Source of the DNA: Archangium violaceum Cb vi76
GTDB lineage: Bacteria > Myxococcota > Myxococcia > Myxococcales > Myxococcaceae
NCBI RefSeq assembly: GCF_000733295.1
Contig: NZ_JPMI01000003.1
Coordinates: 1 to 64,000 of the forward strand
Reading direction: 5' to 3'
Length of the DNA stretch: 64,000 nucleotides
How positions within the stretch are numbered: the first letter of the stretch is position 1; each line of letters begins with the position of its first letter. A program made the translations under genes and the position numbers. Shown here piece by piece: positions 19,101-26,380 of the stretch. The notes under the pieces were generated by a model. It worked only from the letters and a program-made list of their open reading frames with translations. It was not told the DNA's origin and ran no database searches.

Positions 19101-19949
19101 CACCGCCGCGGCGAAGCGCGGGTCCACCCCCGGAGCGGCCGAGAGCAGCGGACGCGCCTCCTGCTCCTGGAGCACGTGGGGCAGCTCCTTGAGGGGGACA
19201 TGGCGGAAGGGGCCCTGGCCGGCGGCGAGCTCGTGGAGCAGGGCCCCCAGCGAGAAGAGATCCGAGCGGACCGAGGCCGGCTCTCCCCGCCAGGACTCGG
19301 GGGACATGAAGTAGGGCGTCCCCACCACGCTGCCGTGGGGGAGGGTGGGCAGCTCGAGATTCCCGGAGGACTCCGGTACCTCGGGCGCGGACGCGGGCGC
19401 GGACGTGGAATCCGGGGCGTCGCCCGGGGCCTCGGGAGGCGCGTCGAGCAGCTTGGCCAGGCCGAAGTCGAGCAGCTTCACCTCGCCGGACTCATCGAGG
19501 ATGGCGTTGGCGGGCTTGATGTCGCGGTGCAGGACGTTGCGGCGGTGGGCGGCGGCGAGCCCGCGCGCCAGGCCGATGCCGATGTCCAGCACGCGCTGCC
19601 AGGGCTGGGGCCTGGGGAGCCGGTCCAGGCTGGTGCCGCGGATGTACTCGGAGACGAGGTAGGGCAGGTCCTCGAACTGGCCGGCGCGGTAGAGGGTGGC
19701 GACGTTGGGGTGCTGGAGGCGGGCGGCGGCGCGGGCCTCGACGAGGAAGCGCGAGAGTGTCTCGTCATCGAGCGCGGGGATGAACTTCACCGCCACGGTG
19801 CGCTCGAGCAACGTGTCATGGGCGAGGTAGACGTGCCCGGTGCGGCCCCGCCCGAGGGGACGCAGCAGGCGGTACTCGTCGAACTCGCGCGGCGGCTGCC
19901 AGGCGGCGCCGGGAGCCGGGTCCTGGGGCGGCGGGAGCGGAGGGCTCAC
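16152..19949 (-). CDS. Ser/Thr kinase fused to STAND ATPase, PEGA and FGE-sulfatase domains
   Basis: 1265 residues. Kinase domain about 26-310 has Lys55 in VAVKF, HRDIKPAN with Asp143, DFGLAK and GTPYFMSPE. A Pro/Ala-rich insert follows DFG. Next comes a STAND/AAA-type NTPase with FFGRRQEV, Walker A GDSGVGKSS (about 361-369) and HVDQLEELV as Walker B-like. A membrane helix lies at about 750-772 and a coiled coil follows. A PEGA domain (about 905-975, HVKVRTRPAGATVTL) precedes a formylglycine-generating/SUMF1-type domain (about 990-1265: FVYVPRGTFLFG, ELEWERAARGADEREYP, GNVFEWTDS, RGGSYYF). The last domain probably binds rather than modifies proteins. A multi-input membrane signalling scaffold. 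The start overlaps the response regulator stop by 4 bp, so translation is coupled. Confidence 0.92.
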   Translation of the reverse strand: MSPPLPPPQDPAPGAAWQPPREFDEYRLLRPLGRGRTGHVYLAHDTLLERTVAVKFIPALDDETLSRFLVEARAAARLQHPNVATLYRAGQFEDLPYLVSEYIRGTSLDRLPRPQPWQRVLDIGIGLARGLAAAHRRNVLHRDIKPANAILDESGEVKLLDFGLAKLLDAPPEAPGDAPDSTSAPASAPEVPESSGNLELPTLPHGSVVGTPYFMSPESWRGEPASVRSDLFSLGALLHELAAGQGPFRHVPLKELPHVLQEQEARPLLSAAPGVDPRFAAAVDRCLRREPTERFASADALLEALEELRARDTAPPIPEGNPYRGLNAFQEEHRALFFGRRQEVRAVLERLRANAFVLVTGDSGVGKSSLCLAGVLPHVREGALEDGLSWGVARMVPGRRPVATLAAALAPHVGQEEARLEQLARAEPTTLVRALRSALGEGVRRGVVLHVDQLEELVTLSEPTEAALMAELLGQLASGVTGVRLLATSRSDFLTRLGALPGLGEALSRALYLLRPLGRAEVREVVTGPARAKGAHFESEALIDTLVESTLRAEGSLPLLQFTLAELWEARDSERGIIPAAALEALGGVSGALARYADGVIAQLLPDQQGAARQLLMRLVTVDGTRARRTEAELLGQDPASRAALEALIRARLVMVRRTEEGTTFDIAHEALLTGWPTLAQWLAEANEARQLHARLEHASAEWERMGRPREALWGARRLAEVGGLAPESLTPREASFLEASRGGVRQGRLLTRMLAAGFVASLALVYAGLRLHAWYELEGQVRTQLSEARSRLEHARERNRALEAARTEAFALFDAGKLDEARPRWAEALRIQTGTQQAYARASEEMEKALVLDPGREEMRGAFADVLAERARLAERTFRPGERDELLQRLRLYDTPGERLARFEAPLHVKVRTRPAGATVTLARYEPTSDGRRVLTAARQAGTTPVEGLSLERGTWVVELSAPGYAPVRHVLRAEPGPERTLEVALPETASVPEGFVYVPRGTFLFGTAADENIRQFFDTTPLHEVETGPYLISRTEVTYGEYVRWLEALPPEERTRRTPHGAKVASLNAEVELKRLADGRWHLSIHPNGVTYAAPEGEPLRYTTRPNRVEQDWRRLPVGAIDYADAKAYAAWLAQTGRVPGARLCNELEWERAARGADEREYPHGDVLLPHQANYDETYGKVGASFGPDEVGSHPESRSPFGLDDMVGNVFEWTDSIFQPGRSAARGGSYYFGASTGRSPNRETPEPGFRDLSVGLRLCADAS

Positions 19950-20401
19950 CGCGAGCGGGGCTTGCTGCCCGTCTTCTGCAGGAGGGCGCGAATCTTGTCG
20001 GCCACCGTGTCGGGGAGGGCGGGCTTGGAGACGAACTCGTCACAGCCCACCTCCTTCGCCTTCTCCGAGTGCGTGGCGAGGACATGGCCGGTGAGCGCCA
20101 TCACGGGGATGTGGCGGGTGCGCGCGTCCTGCTTGAGCTGGCGGGTGGCTTCCCAGCCGCTGACCACGGGCAGCGACAAGTCCATCAGGATGACGTCCGG
20201 ATGGTTCTGCTGGGCGAGCTGGAGCGCTTCCTGTCCATCCCGGGCGGTCTGGACCTGGTAGCCGAGGAACTCGAGGTACTCGGCGTACATCTCCCGGGCG
20301 TCGTCGTAGTCATCCACGACGAGCACCTTGCAATCACCCGGTTGGTGCTCCGAGGGGGCTTCGGGGGCTTCGGTCGGGGGCAGCTTTCGAGCGGAATCCA
20401 T
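19946..20401 (-). CDS. Stand-alone response regulator receiver protein
   Basis: 151 residues from MDSARKL; a further in-frame ATG at 20425 (MWQAPPGP) is possible. A Pro/Glu-rich leader is followed by one receiver domain: KVLVVDDYDDAREMYAEYLEF (acidic pair and phospho-site region), VILMDLSLPVVSG with the acceptor Asp, PVMALTGH with the switch Thr, and VSKPALP with the conserved Lys. No output domain, so it signals through protein contacts. The stop overlaps the start of the large Ser/Thr kinase gene (ATGA), suggesting a histidine-kinase input feeding the Ser/Thr kinase. Confidence 0.92.
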   Translation of the reverse strand: MDSARKLPPTEAPEAPSEHQPGDCKVLVVDDYDDAREMYAEYLEFLGYQVQTARDGQEALQLAQQNHPDVILMDLSLPVVSGWEATRQLKQDARTRHIPVMALTGHVLATHSEKAKEVGCDEFVSKPALPDTVADKIRALLQKTGSKPRSR

Positions 20402-20566
20402 TGGACCTGGGGGGGCTTGCCACATTGTGGACCCAACACCGGGAAGGGGCAATCCCCACACACTTCGAGTGTTGGATGAAACAGTCCGACGTCCGGGGGG
20501 CTGGACGGGAGCCTTGCCAGGCGGAAAATGGGGACTGACCGATTGGAAAGTGCAACGAGGTTCCCC

Positions 20567-21454
20567 ATGGCCGACGCAATGGTGTCCACGACGTCCCTGC
20601 GCCCCAGCTTCTATTCTCCCATTCCCGAGTCCGCGCGGGAGGATCTGCTGCAGGCGTACCGGCAGTTCCTCGAGCGCCGCAACGGCGACATGAACTTCGA
20701 GCGGGGCTTCTCGCTGCGGGAGGACTGGCTGCGCGAGGCGGCGAGCTGGGACAGCCCGTACCAGGGGAAGGTGGATGGTGGCGCCTTCAACCGGGCCTAC
20801 GCGAGCTTCGATGCGGTGAAGGAGCTGTCCCTCCAGGAGGTGGCGCTGCTGACGTTCGTGAAGGCGAACGCGGGCGAGGCCTACGGGGTGGAGGTGGTGG
20901 GGAAGGCGCGGCAGAAGCGCTACGACATGACGAAGCTCTTCTTCCAGATAGAGAAGCTGCTGGGCTTCGAGGAGACGTACCACACGCGCATCCTCATCGG
21001 CGCCACGCAGCACTTCGGCGTCAAGGTGGAGGGGGCGTGGAAGCCGCCGCTGCGGCTGCGGCTGCTCATCGGCACGCTGGCCCACGCGCCGGGCCTCTTC
21101 TTCCATCCCATCCTGCTGGCCTCGGAGATCGCCGGCGTCTTCTCCTTCAACTGGATGCTGCAGCGGGTGGGGGAGATCTTCCGGGACCAGCCCGCGGTGC
21201 GCGAGTCCATGGAGCAGCGGCTGATTGAAATCCTGGTGGACGAGGTGGGCCACGTGGCCTTCAACCGCATGGCGGTGGGGCCCACGGGCCTGGATGTGGC
21301 GCGCCGCCTGGCGGTGGGCGTGCTGGAGGGCGTGTCCGGTACCACGCCGGAGTACAAGGCGCTCGGGTTGAACGAGGACGTGATGGGCAAGCTGGCGGGC
21401 TTCGACCTGCACCAGCTGCCCGAGGAAGTGCTGCGCCGCGCCTACTTCGTCTGA
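20567..21454 (+). CDS. Ferritin-like diiron protein of unknown function
   Basis: 295 residues from MADAMVSTTSL; this ATG has a GAGG about 8 bp upstream, while the ATG at 20528 does not. The protein is helical and has the pattern of a ferritin-like diiron site: a Glu in ANAGEAYG (about 104), ExxH in FEETYHTRIL (Glu136/His139) and ExxH in LVDEVGHVAFN (Glu226/His229). This suggests an oxidase, hydroxylase or desaturase rather than iron storage. No membrane helices stand out. The 3' end overlaps the convergent TetR gene by 13 bp. Substrate unknown. Confidence 0.75.
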   Translation: MADAMVSTTSLRPSFYSPIPESAREDLLQAYRQFLERRNGDMNFERGFSLREDWLREAASWDSPYQGKVDGGAFNRAYASFDAVKELSLQEVALLTFVKANAGEAYGVEVVGKARQKRYDMTKLFFQIEKLLGFEETYHTRILIGATQHFGVKVEGAWKPPLRLRLLIGTLAHAPGLFFHPILLASEIAGVFSFNWMLQRVGEIFRDQPAVRESMEQRLIEILVDEVGHVAFNRMAVGPTGLDVARRLAVGVLEGVSGTTPEYKALGLNEDVMGKLAGFDLHQLPEEVLRRAYFV

Positions 21455-22164
21455 CGGCGGGAGGAGGCGGGACGCGGAGGGCTCTCGGGCCCGGGGCTGG
21501 CCTGGGTGAAGAGGTAGCGCTCGATGATGCGCACCACCTCACCCAGCCGGCGCTCGCGCCACTCCGCGTCGTTCACCCCCGGCCAGCCCTCCAGGGGCAG
21601 CAGGGCGAAGGTGGTGAGCAGCAGCGTGCCGACGTGCGCCACCGCGGCCTCGGCATCCAGCTCCTGGCGGATGTGGCCCTCCTGCTGGCCCTGGCGCAGC
21701 GTGTCCGCCATGAGGCGCAGCCACGGCTCCACGCCCTGGCTCAGCCGGGAGACCTGTGTGCGGTCCCCATCCAACAGCTCGCGCAGGATGACGCGCGCGG
21801 CGTGGGGATCCGTGTCGAAGAACTGGCGGATCTGCGTCATGGCCCGCTCCAGCCGCTCCTCGCCCTTGCCGGAGAAGGCGCCGAGCAGCAGCAGGAGGTG
21901 GCGGTTGGAGTGCTCGATGAGCGAGGCGACGACGGCCTCGTGGAGGGCCTCGCGGGAGGGGTAGTGGTAGAGGAGGGCCTGCTTGCTGATGCCCACGGCC
22001 CGGGCCACGTCGTTGACGGAGATGGCGCCGAAGCCGCGCCAGGCGATGAGGCGGGTGGCCTCCTGGAGGATGCGCTCGCGCGGCTCGGGGGAAGGGGCCT
22101 TCCTGGCCGCGCGAGGCCCGCGCGTCTTCACGTCTCCTGCTCCGGTGGTGTCTTTGCGCCGCAT
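21442..22164 (-). CDS. TetR-family transcriptional regulator
   Basis: 240 residues. A basic N-terminal extension is followed by a TetR DNA-binding domain (about 27-75: RERILQEATRLIAWRGFGAI, then ISVNDVARAVGISKQALLYHY). The C-terminal ligand domain is helical and divergent, as usual (FDTDPHAARVILRELLDG). Convergent and overlapping with the ferritin-like gene, which it may regulate; its own promoter faces the partner gene at 22220. Confidence 0.9.
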   Translation of the reverse strand: MRRKDTTGAGDVKTRGPRAARKAPSPEPRERILQEATRLIAWRGFGAISVNDVARAVGISKQALLYHYPSREALHEAVVASLIEHSNRHLLLLLGAFSGKGEERLERAMTQIRQFFDTDPHAARVILRELLDGDRTQVSRLSQGVEPWLRLMADTLRQGQQEGHIRQELDAEAAVAHVGTLLLTTFALLPLEGWPGVNDAEWRERRLGEVVRIIERYLFTQASPGPESPPRPASSRRQTK

Positions 22165-22219
22165 GGCTCGGGCGTGGGAAGTACCTCAGGGCGCGGCGGG
22201 AGCGGAAGTCCGTTGCTCG

Positions 22220-23026
22220 CTATTGTAGATCGAGTTGCCGGTCCCAGATGTACAGCCGCTGGAGTACGGCCCCCGGGCGTACGGCGGAGATGCGGTCGAA
22301 CTCCGCGGTATCCAGTGTGGCGAGATGCTCGCGCCAGGCGGAGGAGTCCATCACCACTTCCGGGTGATTGAGGTGGTTTCTATCCGCGAAGGGAAGGATA
22401 CGGGGAAACTGTCGCATGATGGCCTCGATACAATCCTCTCTCGTCGCCCGGGCCATGCGCTCCGAGGCCACGGCGAAACGGGAACGGACTGAGGCTCCTC
22501 CCTCGGGGCACCAGGTATTCATGGCCCAGCCGCAGGCGTCTGTCATGAGCTCTTCCAGGGTCATGAACCTGTTCAGCGATTGATGGAGGTATCGCCCGTG
22601 TTGGAGTGAATCCCAGAAGCGAAGCACGGCCTGCAGGCGCAGCGCTGTGCGTTCAGCGCTCTCTGGCGCATTGCCAGAAAGCGCGAAGTACAGTGCTCCC
22701 CACGCGGTTTCACGAAAAGTAACCTCGTACAGTTGGCTGAGGTGGCGATGGTTCTTCTTGTCCACGTCGTACAAGCTCATCATTACCTCCGAGACCATGT
22801 ACAACCGCCAGGCTGGGAGATGGTCTTGGAAGTCGACGACGTTGTGGGTGAACACCAGTTCTCCAGGGGCGACCGTCCGTAGTTCACGTGGCTGGGGGAG
22901 GGTCTGGCTGAGTTGATACTGTTTTGCGCAGCGGCGCCCTTCCGCTTTGGCTTTGCTGTTGATGGCGATGTAGGGGCCGTGCAGGAATGATGGCAGTTGG
23001 AGGGTGGTGCTTTGGAGCGGTTCCAT
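22220..23026 (-). CDS. Hypothetical protein, candidate partner of the secreted nuclease-like protein
   Basis: 268 residues, no signal peptide, no recognised family. Notable stretches are FTHNVVDFQDHLPAWRLY, LYEVTFRETAWGALYF and the C-terminal LDTAEFDRISAVRPGAVLQR. It lies 53 bp downstream of the PD-(D/E)XK-like gene. A decayed copy of its last ~50 codons survives at 25129-25283. A downstream partner that travels with a secreted nuclease-like gene fits an immunity protein, but no biochemical motif proves it. Confidence 0.7.
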   Translation of the reverse strand: MEPLQSTTLQLPSFLHGPYIAINSKAKAEGRRCAKQYQLSQTLPQPRELRTVAPGELVFTHNVVDFQDHLPAWRLYMVSEVMMSLYDVDKKNHRHLSQLYEVTFRETAWGALYFALSGNAPESAERTALRLQAVLRFWDSLQHGRYLHQSLNRFMTLEELMTDACGWAMNTWCPEGGASVRSRFAVASERMARATREDCIEAIMRQFPRILPFADRNHLNHPEVVMDSSAWREHLATLDTAEFDRISAVRPGAVLQRLYIWDRQLDLQ

Positions 23027-23079
23027 GGAGTGGGCGTTCTCGGTTCAAACGGAGCGTAGCGGTTGCACAGCCAGGCAAG

Positions 23080-24006
23080 TCACATGCCCGATGCCTTGGG
23101 CAGACGTGCGGGGCTCGCGGAGGGAGAGGGCTTCGAGGAGAACGGGAGGACCTTTCCTCCCGGTTGCGCGGTACCACGGTCGCTGGACGTCGCAGTGGAG
23201 ATGACGATCATCGCCACTTCGCCTATGATATCGATCGCCGTCCCAACGGTACTGCTGAGCGTGGCGACACGTTCTCGTCTGTCAATCATGCCCTCGGCTG
23301 CCTGGGCTACCCAGCCGCCGTACTGTTTCAGTTCTTGCTCGGAAATCTCTACCCATTGGCCTGCCTGATACGCAGCGGCGTTCGAGTCGAAGCGTTCCTT
23401 GCTATGGGTCCAACGATACTGGGTGACCCCAGGTGTCGTGGTGCACCACTCCAGACGCCAGATGTACTGCCCCTGCGCGAAATGGATCAGAATCTCGCCT
23501 TCGAATGTCTTCCCGCCCGAGAATCTACGTGCGGGCGTCATGATGGTTCGGTTCAGTGCGAGCAGATAGGTCTGGATTTTTTGGATGCCATCCTGAAGCC
23601 CCTTTTCGTTATGGGGCTTTACTTCGAAGATTGTTGATGTGCCGGCGTCTGTGATGTCCGGGCGCATTGCGAGTTCTTCTTCAGACAGGAGCGACCAATC
23701 TCCGAGGTTCTGTTCGGACAGGATTCGTTTGACGGTGTCCTTGTTGTAATAGACTCTGTTTGTCGGATGTCTCGTGCGATAGATGTACGCGATGAGCCGG
23801 TGCGAGGCATTGCCGAGGAAGAGCTCCCATGGCACCTGGGAGTCCGGTTTCCGGCCGGGAACCTTGTAACCCTGGAGGGCCTGGGTGGAGGGGTTCTCGC
23901 AGACAGACGGGCGGTTGCGCGGGGCCGTGCCGACCGCTGGGGCTTGGGGGGCCGGGGGCTCCGCGGAGGCGAGTCCCACCCACGCGGTCGCCAGTATCAG
24001 TCCCAT
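23080..24006 (-). CDS. Exported protein with PD-(D/E)XK nuclease-like motif
   Basis: 308 residues from the ATG at 24006, which begins a signal peptide (MGLILATAWVGLASAEPP); the longer form from 24198 adds an Arg/Pro-rich stretch with no leader features. The core has RPDITDAGTSTIFEVKP followed by GLQDGIQKIQTYLLALN, which matches the D...(D/E)-x-K-P arrangement and Gln/Tyr helix of restriction-endonuclease-like folds. Near the C-terminus a hydrophobic segment (TAIDIIGEVAMIVIS) could insert in a membrane. An exported nuclease-like protein beside a leaderless partner gene resembles a toxin-immunity pair; activity and targets are inferred. Confidence 0.7.
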   Translation of the reverse strand: MGLILATAWVGLASAEPPAPQAPAVGTAPRNRPSVCENPSTQALQGYKVPGRKPDSQVPWELFLGNASHRLIAYIYRTRHPTNRVYYNKDTVKRILSEQNLGDWSLLSEEELAMRPDITDAGTSTIFEVKPHNEKGLQDGIQKIQTYLLALNRTIMTPARRFSGGKTFEGEILIHFAQGQYIWRLEWCTTTPGVTQYRWTHSKERFDSNAAAYQAGQWVEISEQELKQYGGWVAQAAEGMIDRRERVATLSSTVGTAIDIIGEVAMIVISTATSSDRGTAQPGGKVLPFSSKPSPSASPARLPKASGM

Positions 24007-24044
24007 CAGACGGGCGAGGCCCCTGGTGCGTGAGGCGCGCACAG

Positions 24045-25109
24045 TCAGGGGGCCTTGGCGAGCAGCACGCCGGGCAGGAGCGAGCGGGCCGAGGGGGCGT
24101 CGGGGTCGCGCTCGAGCCAGGGGGGAACGGGGAGGCCCTTGGAGCGGAGGAAGGTGGGGTTGAAGAGCTTGCTGGCGTAGCGGTTGCCGGAGTCGCACAG
24201 CACGGTGACGAGGGTGTGTCCGGGCCCGAGCTTCCGGGCGAGGCGGATGGCCCCGGCGACGTTGATGGCACTGGAGGCGCCGAGACAGAGGCCCTCGTGC
24301 TCGAGCAGCTCGAAGAGGACGGGGAGGGCCTCCTCGTCGGGAATCTGGAAGGGCTCGTCGATGGGAGCGCCCTGGAGGTTGGCGGTGATGCGGCCCTGGC
24401 CGATGCCCTCGGAGATGGAGGAGCCCTCGGACTTGAGCTCGCCGTGGGCGTAATGGTGGTAGAGGGCGGCGCCCATGGGGTCGGCGAGGCCGATGACGAT
24501 GTGGGGGTTGCGCTCCTTGAGGGCCATGCCGACACCGGCGAGGGTGCCGCCGGAGCCGACGGCGCAGATGAAGCCGTCGAGGCGGCCGCCGGTCTGGCGC
24601 CAGATTTCGGGGCCGGTGGTGTCGAGGTGGGCCTGGCGGTTGGCGACGTTGTCGAACTGGTTGGCCCAGATGGCGCCGTGGGGCTCGCGGGCGTCGAGGG
24701 CCTCGGCGAGGCGGCCGGAGACCTTCACGTAGTTGTTGGGGTCCTTGTAGGGGACGGCGGGGACCTCGAGGAGCTCGGCCCCGACGAGGCGGAGCATGTC
24801 CTTCTTCTCCTGGCTCTGGGTGTCGGGGATGACGATGACGGTGCGGTAGCCGAGGGCATTGCCGACGAGGGCGAGGCCGATGCCGGTGTTGCCGGCGGTG
24901 CCCTCGACGATGACGCCGCCGGGGCGGAGGCGGCCGCGGGAGATGGCGTCACGGATGATGAAGAGGGCGGCGCGGTCCTTGACGGACTGGCCGGGGTTGA
25001 GGAACTCGGCCTTGCCGAGGATGGTGCAGCCCGTGAGCTCGGAAGCGCGCCGGAGCTTGATGAGGGGCGTGTTGCCGATGGCCGCGATGACGTCTTGATG
25101 GAAGTGCAT
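24045..25109 (-). CDS. cysK: Cysteine synthase family PLP enzyme
   Basis: 354 residues, slightly longer than CysK (about 310-325). Fold-type II PLP motifs are clear: N-terminal IGNTPLIKLRRAS, PLP lysine Lys44 in NPGQSVKDRAA, phosphate and substrate loop GTAGNTGIGLA (the usual first residues are TSGNTG), and the glycine-rich GSGGTLAG. It should condense O-acetylserine with sulfide to cysteine. The last ~40 residues (WLERDPDAPSARSLLPGV) form an extension. The gene is immediately upstream (38 bp) of the exported nuclease-like gene. Could instead be a cystathionine synthase-like variant. Confidence 0.9.
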   Translation of the reverse strand: MHFHQDVIAAIGNTPLIKLRRASELTGCTILGKAEFLNPGQSVKDRAALFIIRDAISRGRLRPGGVIVEGTAGNTGIGLALVGNALGYRTVIVIPDTQSQEKKDMLRLVGAELLEVPAVPYKDPNNYVKVSGRLAEALDAREPHGAIWANQFDNVANRQAHLDTTGPEIWRQTGGRLDGFICAVGSGGTLAGVGMALKERNPHIVIGLADPMGAALYHHYAHGELKSEGSSISEGIGQGRITANLQGAPIDEPFQIPDEEALPVLFELLEHEGLCLGASSAINVAGAIRLARKLGPGHTLVTVLCDSGNRYASKLFNPTFLRSKGLPVPPWLERDPDAPSARSLLPGVLLAKAP

Positions 25110-25128
25110 GGAGCTCCTTCAACGGCCG

Positions 25129-25283
25129 TCATTGTACGTCGAGTTCCCTGTCCCACCCATACAGGCGTCCGAGCACGGCACTCGGGCGTACACCGGAGAT
25201 GCGGTCGAATTCCGCGGCATCCAGCGTGGCGAGGTGCTCGCGTCAGGCGGTGGAGTCCATCACCACTTCCGGATGATTGAGCG
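25129..25283 (-). pseudogene. Remnant of a second copy of the 22220-23026 gene (C-terminal end)
   Basis: Read on the minus strand it translates as NHPEVVMDSTA, stop, REHLATLDAAEFDRISGVRP, then SAVLGRLYGWDRELDVQ and stop. The intact gene has NHPEVVMDSSAWREHLATLD and ends LYIWDRQLDLQ. The Trp codon of the intact copy is TGA here. Only the last ~50 codons remain; the next gene's stop lies 15 bp beyond. Confidence 0.88.
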
Positions 25284-25297
25284 AGTCTCAACCGATA

Positions 25298-26302
25298 TTA
25301 GAAGTTGGTTTTGCGCTCCGTTCTTCGGATCTTTTTTCGCCCCTCACCCTGCTCGATGGCTGCTAACCGCTCTTGTATTGATTTCTGTAGCTTGACGTTG
25401 TCGAGCATGAAAACGGAAACGGCCAAGACCTTGCTCTCCCGAGAGAGAGAGTCGTCAAATTGGGTGTTGATACGTACGCGTACTGCCAAGCCACATTCGT
25501 CCCCTACTCTGAAGTCGTAGCCTCTGAGCTTACTGGCAACAGAGAGCATCATCGGAAAACAATTCATCTCCGGTCTGGAGTCGAATGCTTCGAGCGAGAA
25601 CATCCCCCCTCCGAGACTGGCGAGTTCTCCCATGGAATCATATGAATATCCCATGCCGACATAATGACCCAATTCCGACTCCGAATACGCCGTCGGATAT
25701 CCATACTTCATGATCAAGGTATCTCTCAACTTGGCCGCACTGGGCGCATTGCTTATTGGCTTGGTTGAGATGAACTTGCTGTCATCGTGATGAATGTAAG
25801 ATCTGTTCAAATACACGCCCACGATGTACTCCTTCCCTGGGAGGCCACCTACAAAGAGATGTATGTTTTCATGGACTGAATCCCAGCACACCCTGGTGGG
25901 CTTTTTCCGAAAACGTTCCCAAATCTCGCCGTTCCGACACCCCTTTCGGCTGGGAAGTTCATAATCACCATCTTGGGCAACAACGGCGCCAATGACAAAC
26001 TTGCCTTTGATTCCCGCCGAAAAGGCACCAAAGGTCATTTTTTGGTAGAGCAGGTTCTTGTTGTATTTTCTCAGCCGGTGCATCGCATTCTTGAAGGGCA
26101 TGCCTACGCGGATGCCAGCCACATCCGGAACAACCATGCCTTGGGCGCGGAGCGGGAAATTGCCCAGGATTAATTCACTCTCTTTTTGTCCTGACTCTTC
26201 TTTCTGTTGAGCATCTGCCGGCTCCTCTTGCGCGGTTGCTGGTGCTGACCAAAGAAACATCGCCAAATAGCTTGAAAAGACAAGTATGGATTTGATTTTC
26301 AT
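25298..26302 (-). CDS. Exported hypothetical protein in AT-richer insert
   Basis: 334 residues with a signal peptide (MKIKSILVFSSYLAMFLWSA, cleavage near ATAQE). After a Glu/Gln-rich spacer comes a domain with VPDVAGIRVGMPFKNAMHRLR, a pattern seen in several secreted proteins with a G-M-x-F/x-D-A motif, then cysteines at CRNGEIW, RVCWDS, EMNCFP and GDECGLAV that could pair. No known family. Base composition is clearly less GC-rich than the flanks. It follows the TPR protein gene by 78 bp, with a G9/C9 run in the gap. Confidence 0.75.
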   Translation of the reverse strand: MKIKSILVFSSYLAMFLWSAPATAQEEPADAQQKEESGQKESELILGNFPLRAQGMVVPDVAGIRVGMPFKNAMHRLRKYNKNLLYQKMTFGAFSAGIKGKFVIGAVVAQDGDYELPSRKGCRNGEIWERFRKKPTRVCWDSVHENIHLFVGGLPGKEYIVGVYLNRSYIHHDDSKFISTKPISNAPSAAKLRDTLIMKYGYPTAYSESELGHYVGMGYSYDSMGELASLGGGMFSLEAFDSRPEMNCFPMMLSVASKLRGYDFRVGDECGLAVRVRINTQFDDSLSRESKVLAVSVFMLDNVKLQKSIQERLAAIEQGEGRKKIRRTERKTNF

Positions 26303-26334
26303 CGAGTGCTTCTTTCTCTAGGTGCTTGCCTTGT

Positions 26335-26343
26335 GGGGGGGGG
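26335..26343. repeat. G9/C9 homopolymer in leader of the exported-protein gene
   Basis: Nine consecutive G on the plus strand (C on the coding strand) begin 33 bp upstream of the ATG at 26302. Such tracts are slippage-prone and could change spacing in the promoter or leader. Confidence 0.6.
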
Positions 26344-26380
26344 CTGGGTGGAGAGTGCGTGATGGGATTGAAGGGCGAAT

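Noticed and set aside
16362-20261. Plus-strand open frame of ~1300 codons opposite the large kinase gene
   Set aside because: The composition (His/Gly/Arg/Gln-rich) is that of a shadow frame; the minus strand encodes intact kinase, STAND, PEGA and FGE domains.
24045-25109. Assigning cysK as a CDI-permissive factor for the adjacent nuclease-like protein
   Set aside because: Only the adjacency supports it; that mechanism is known for one E. coli toxin and nothing here shows binding.
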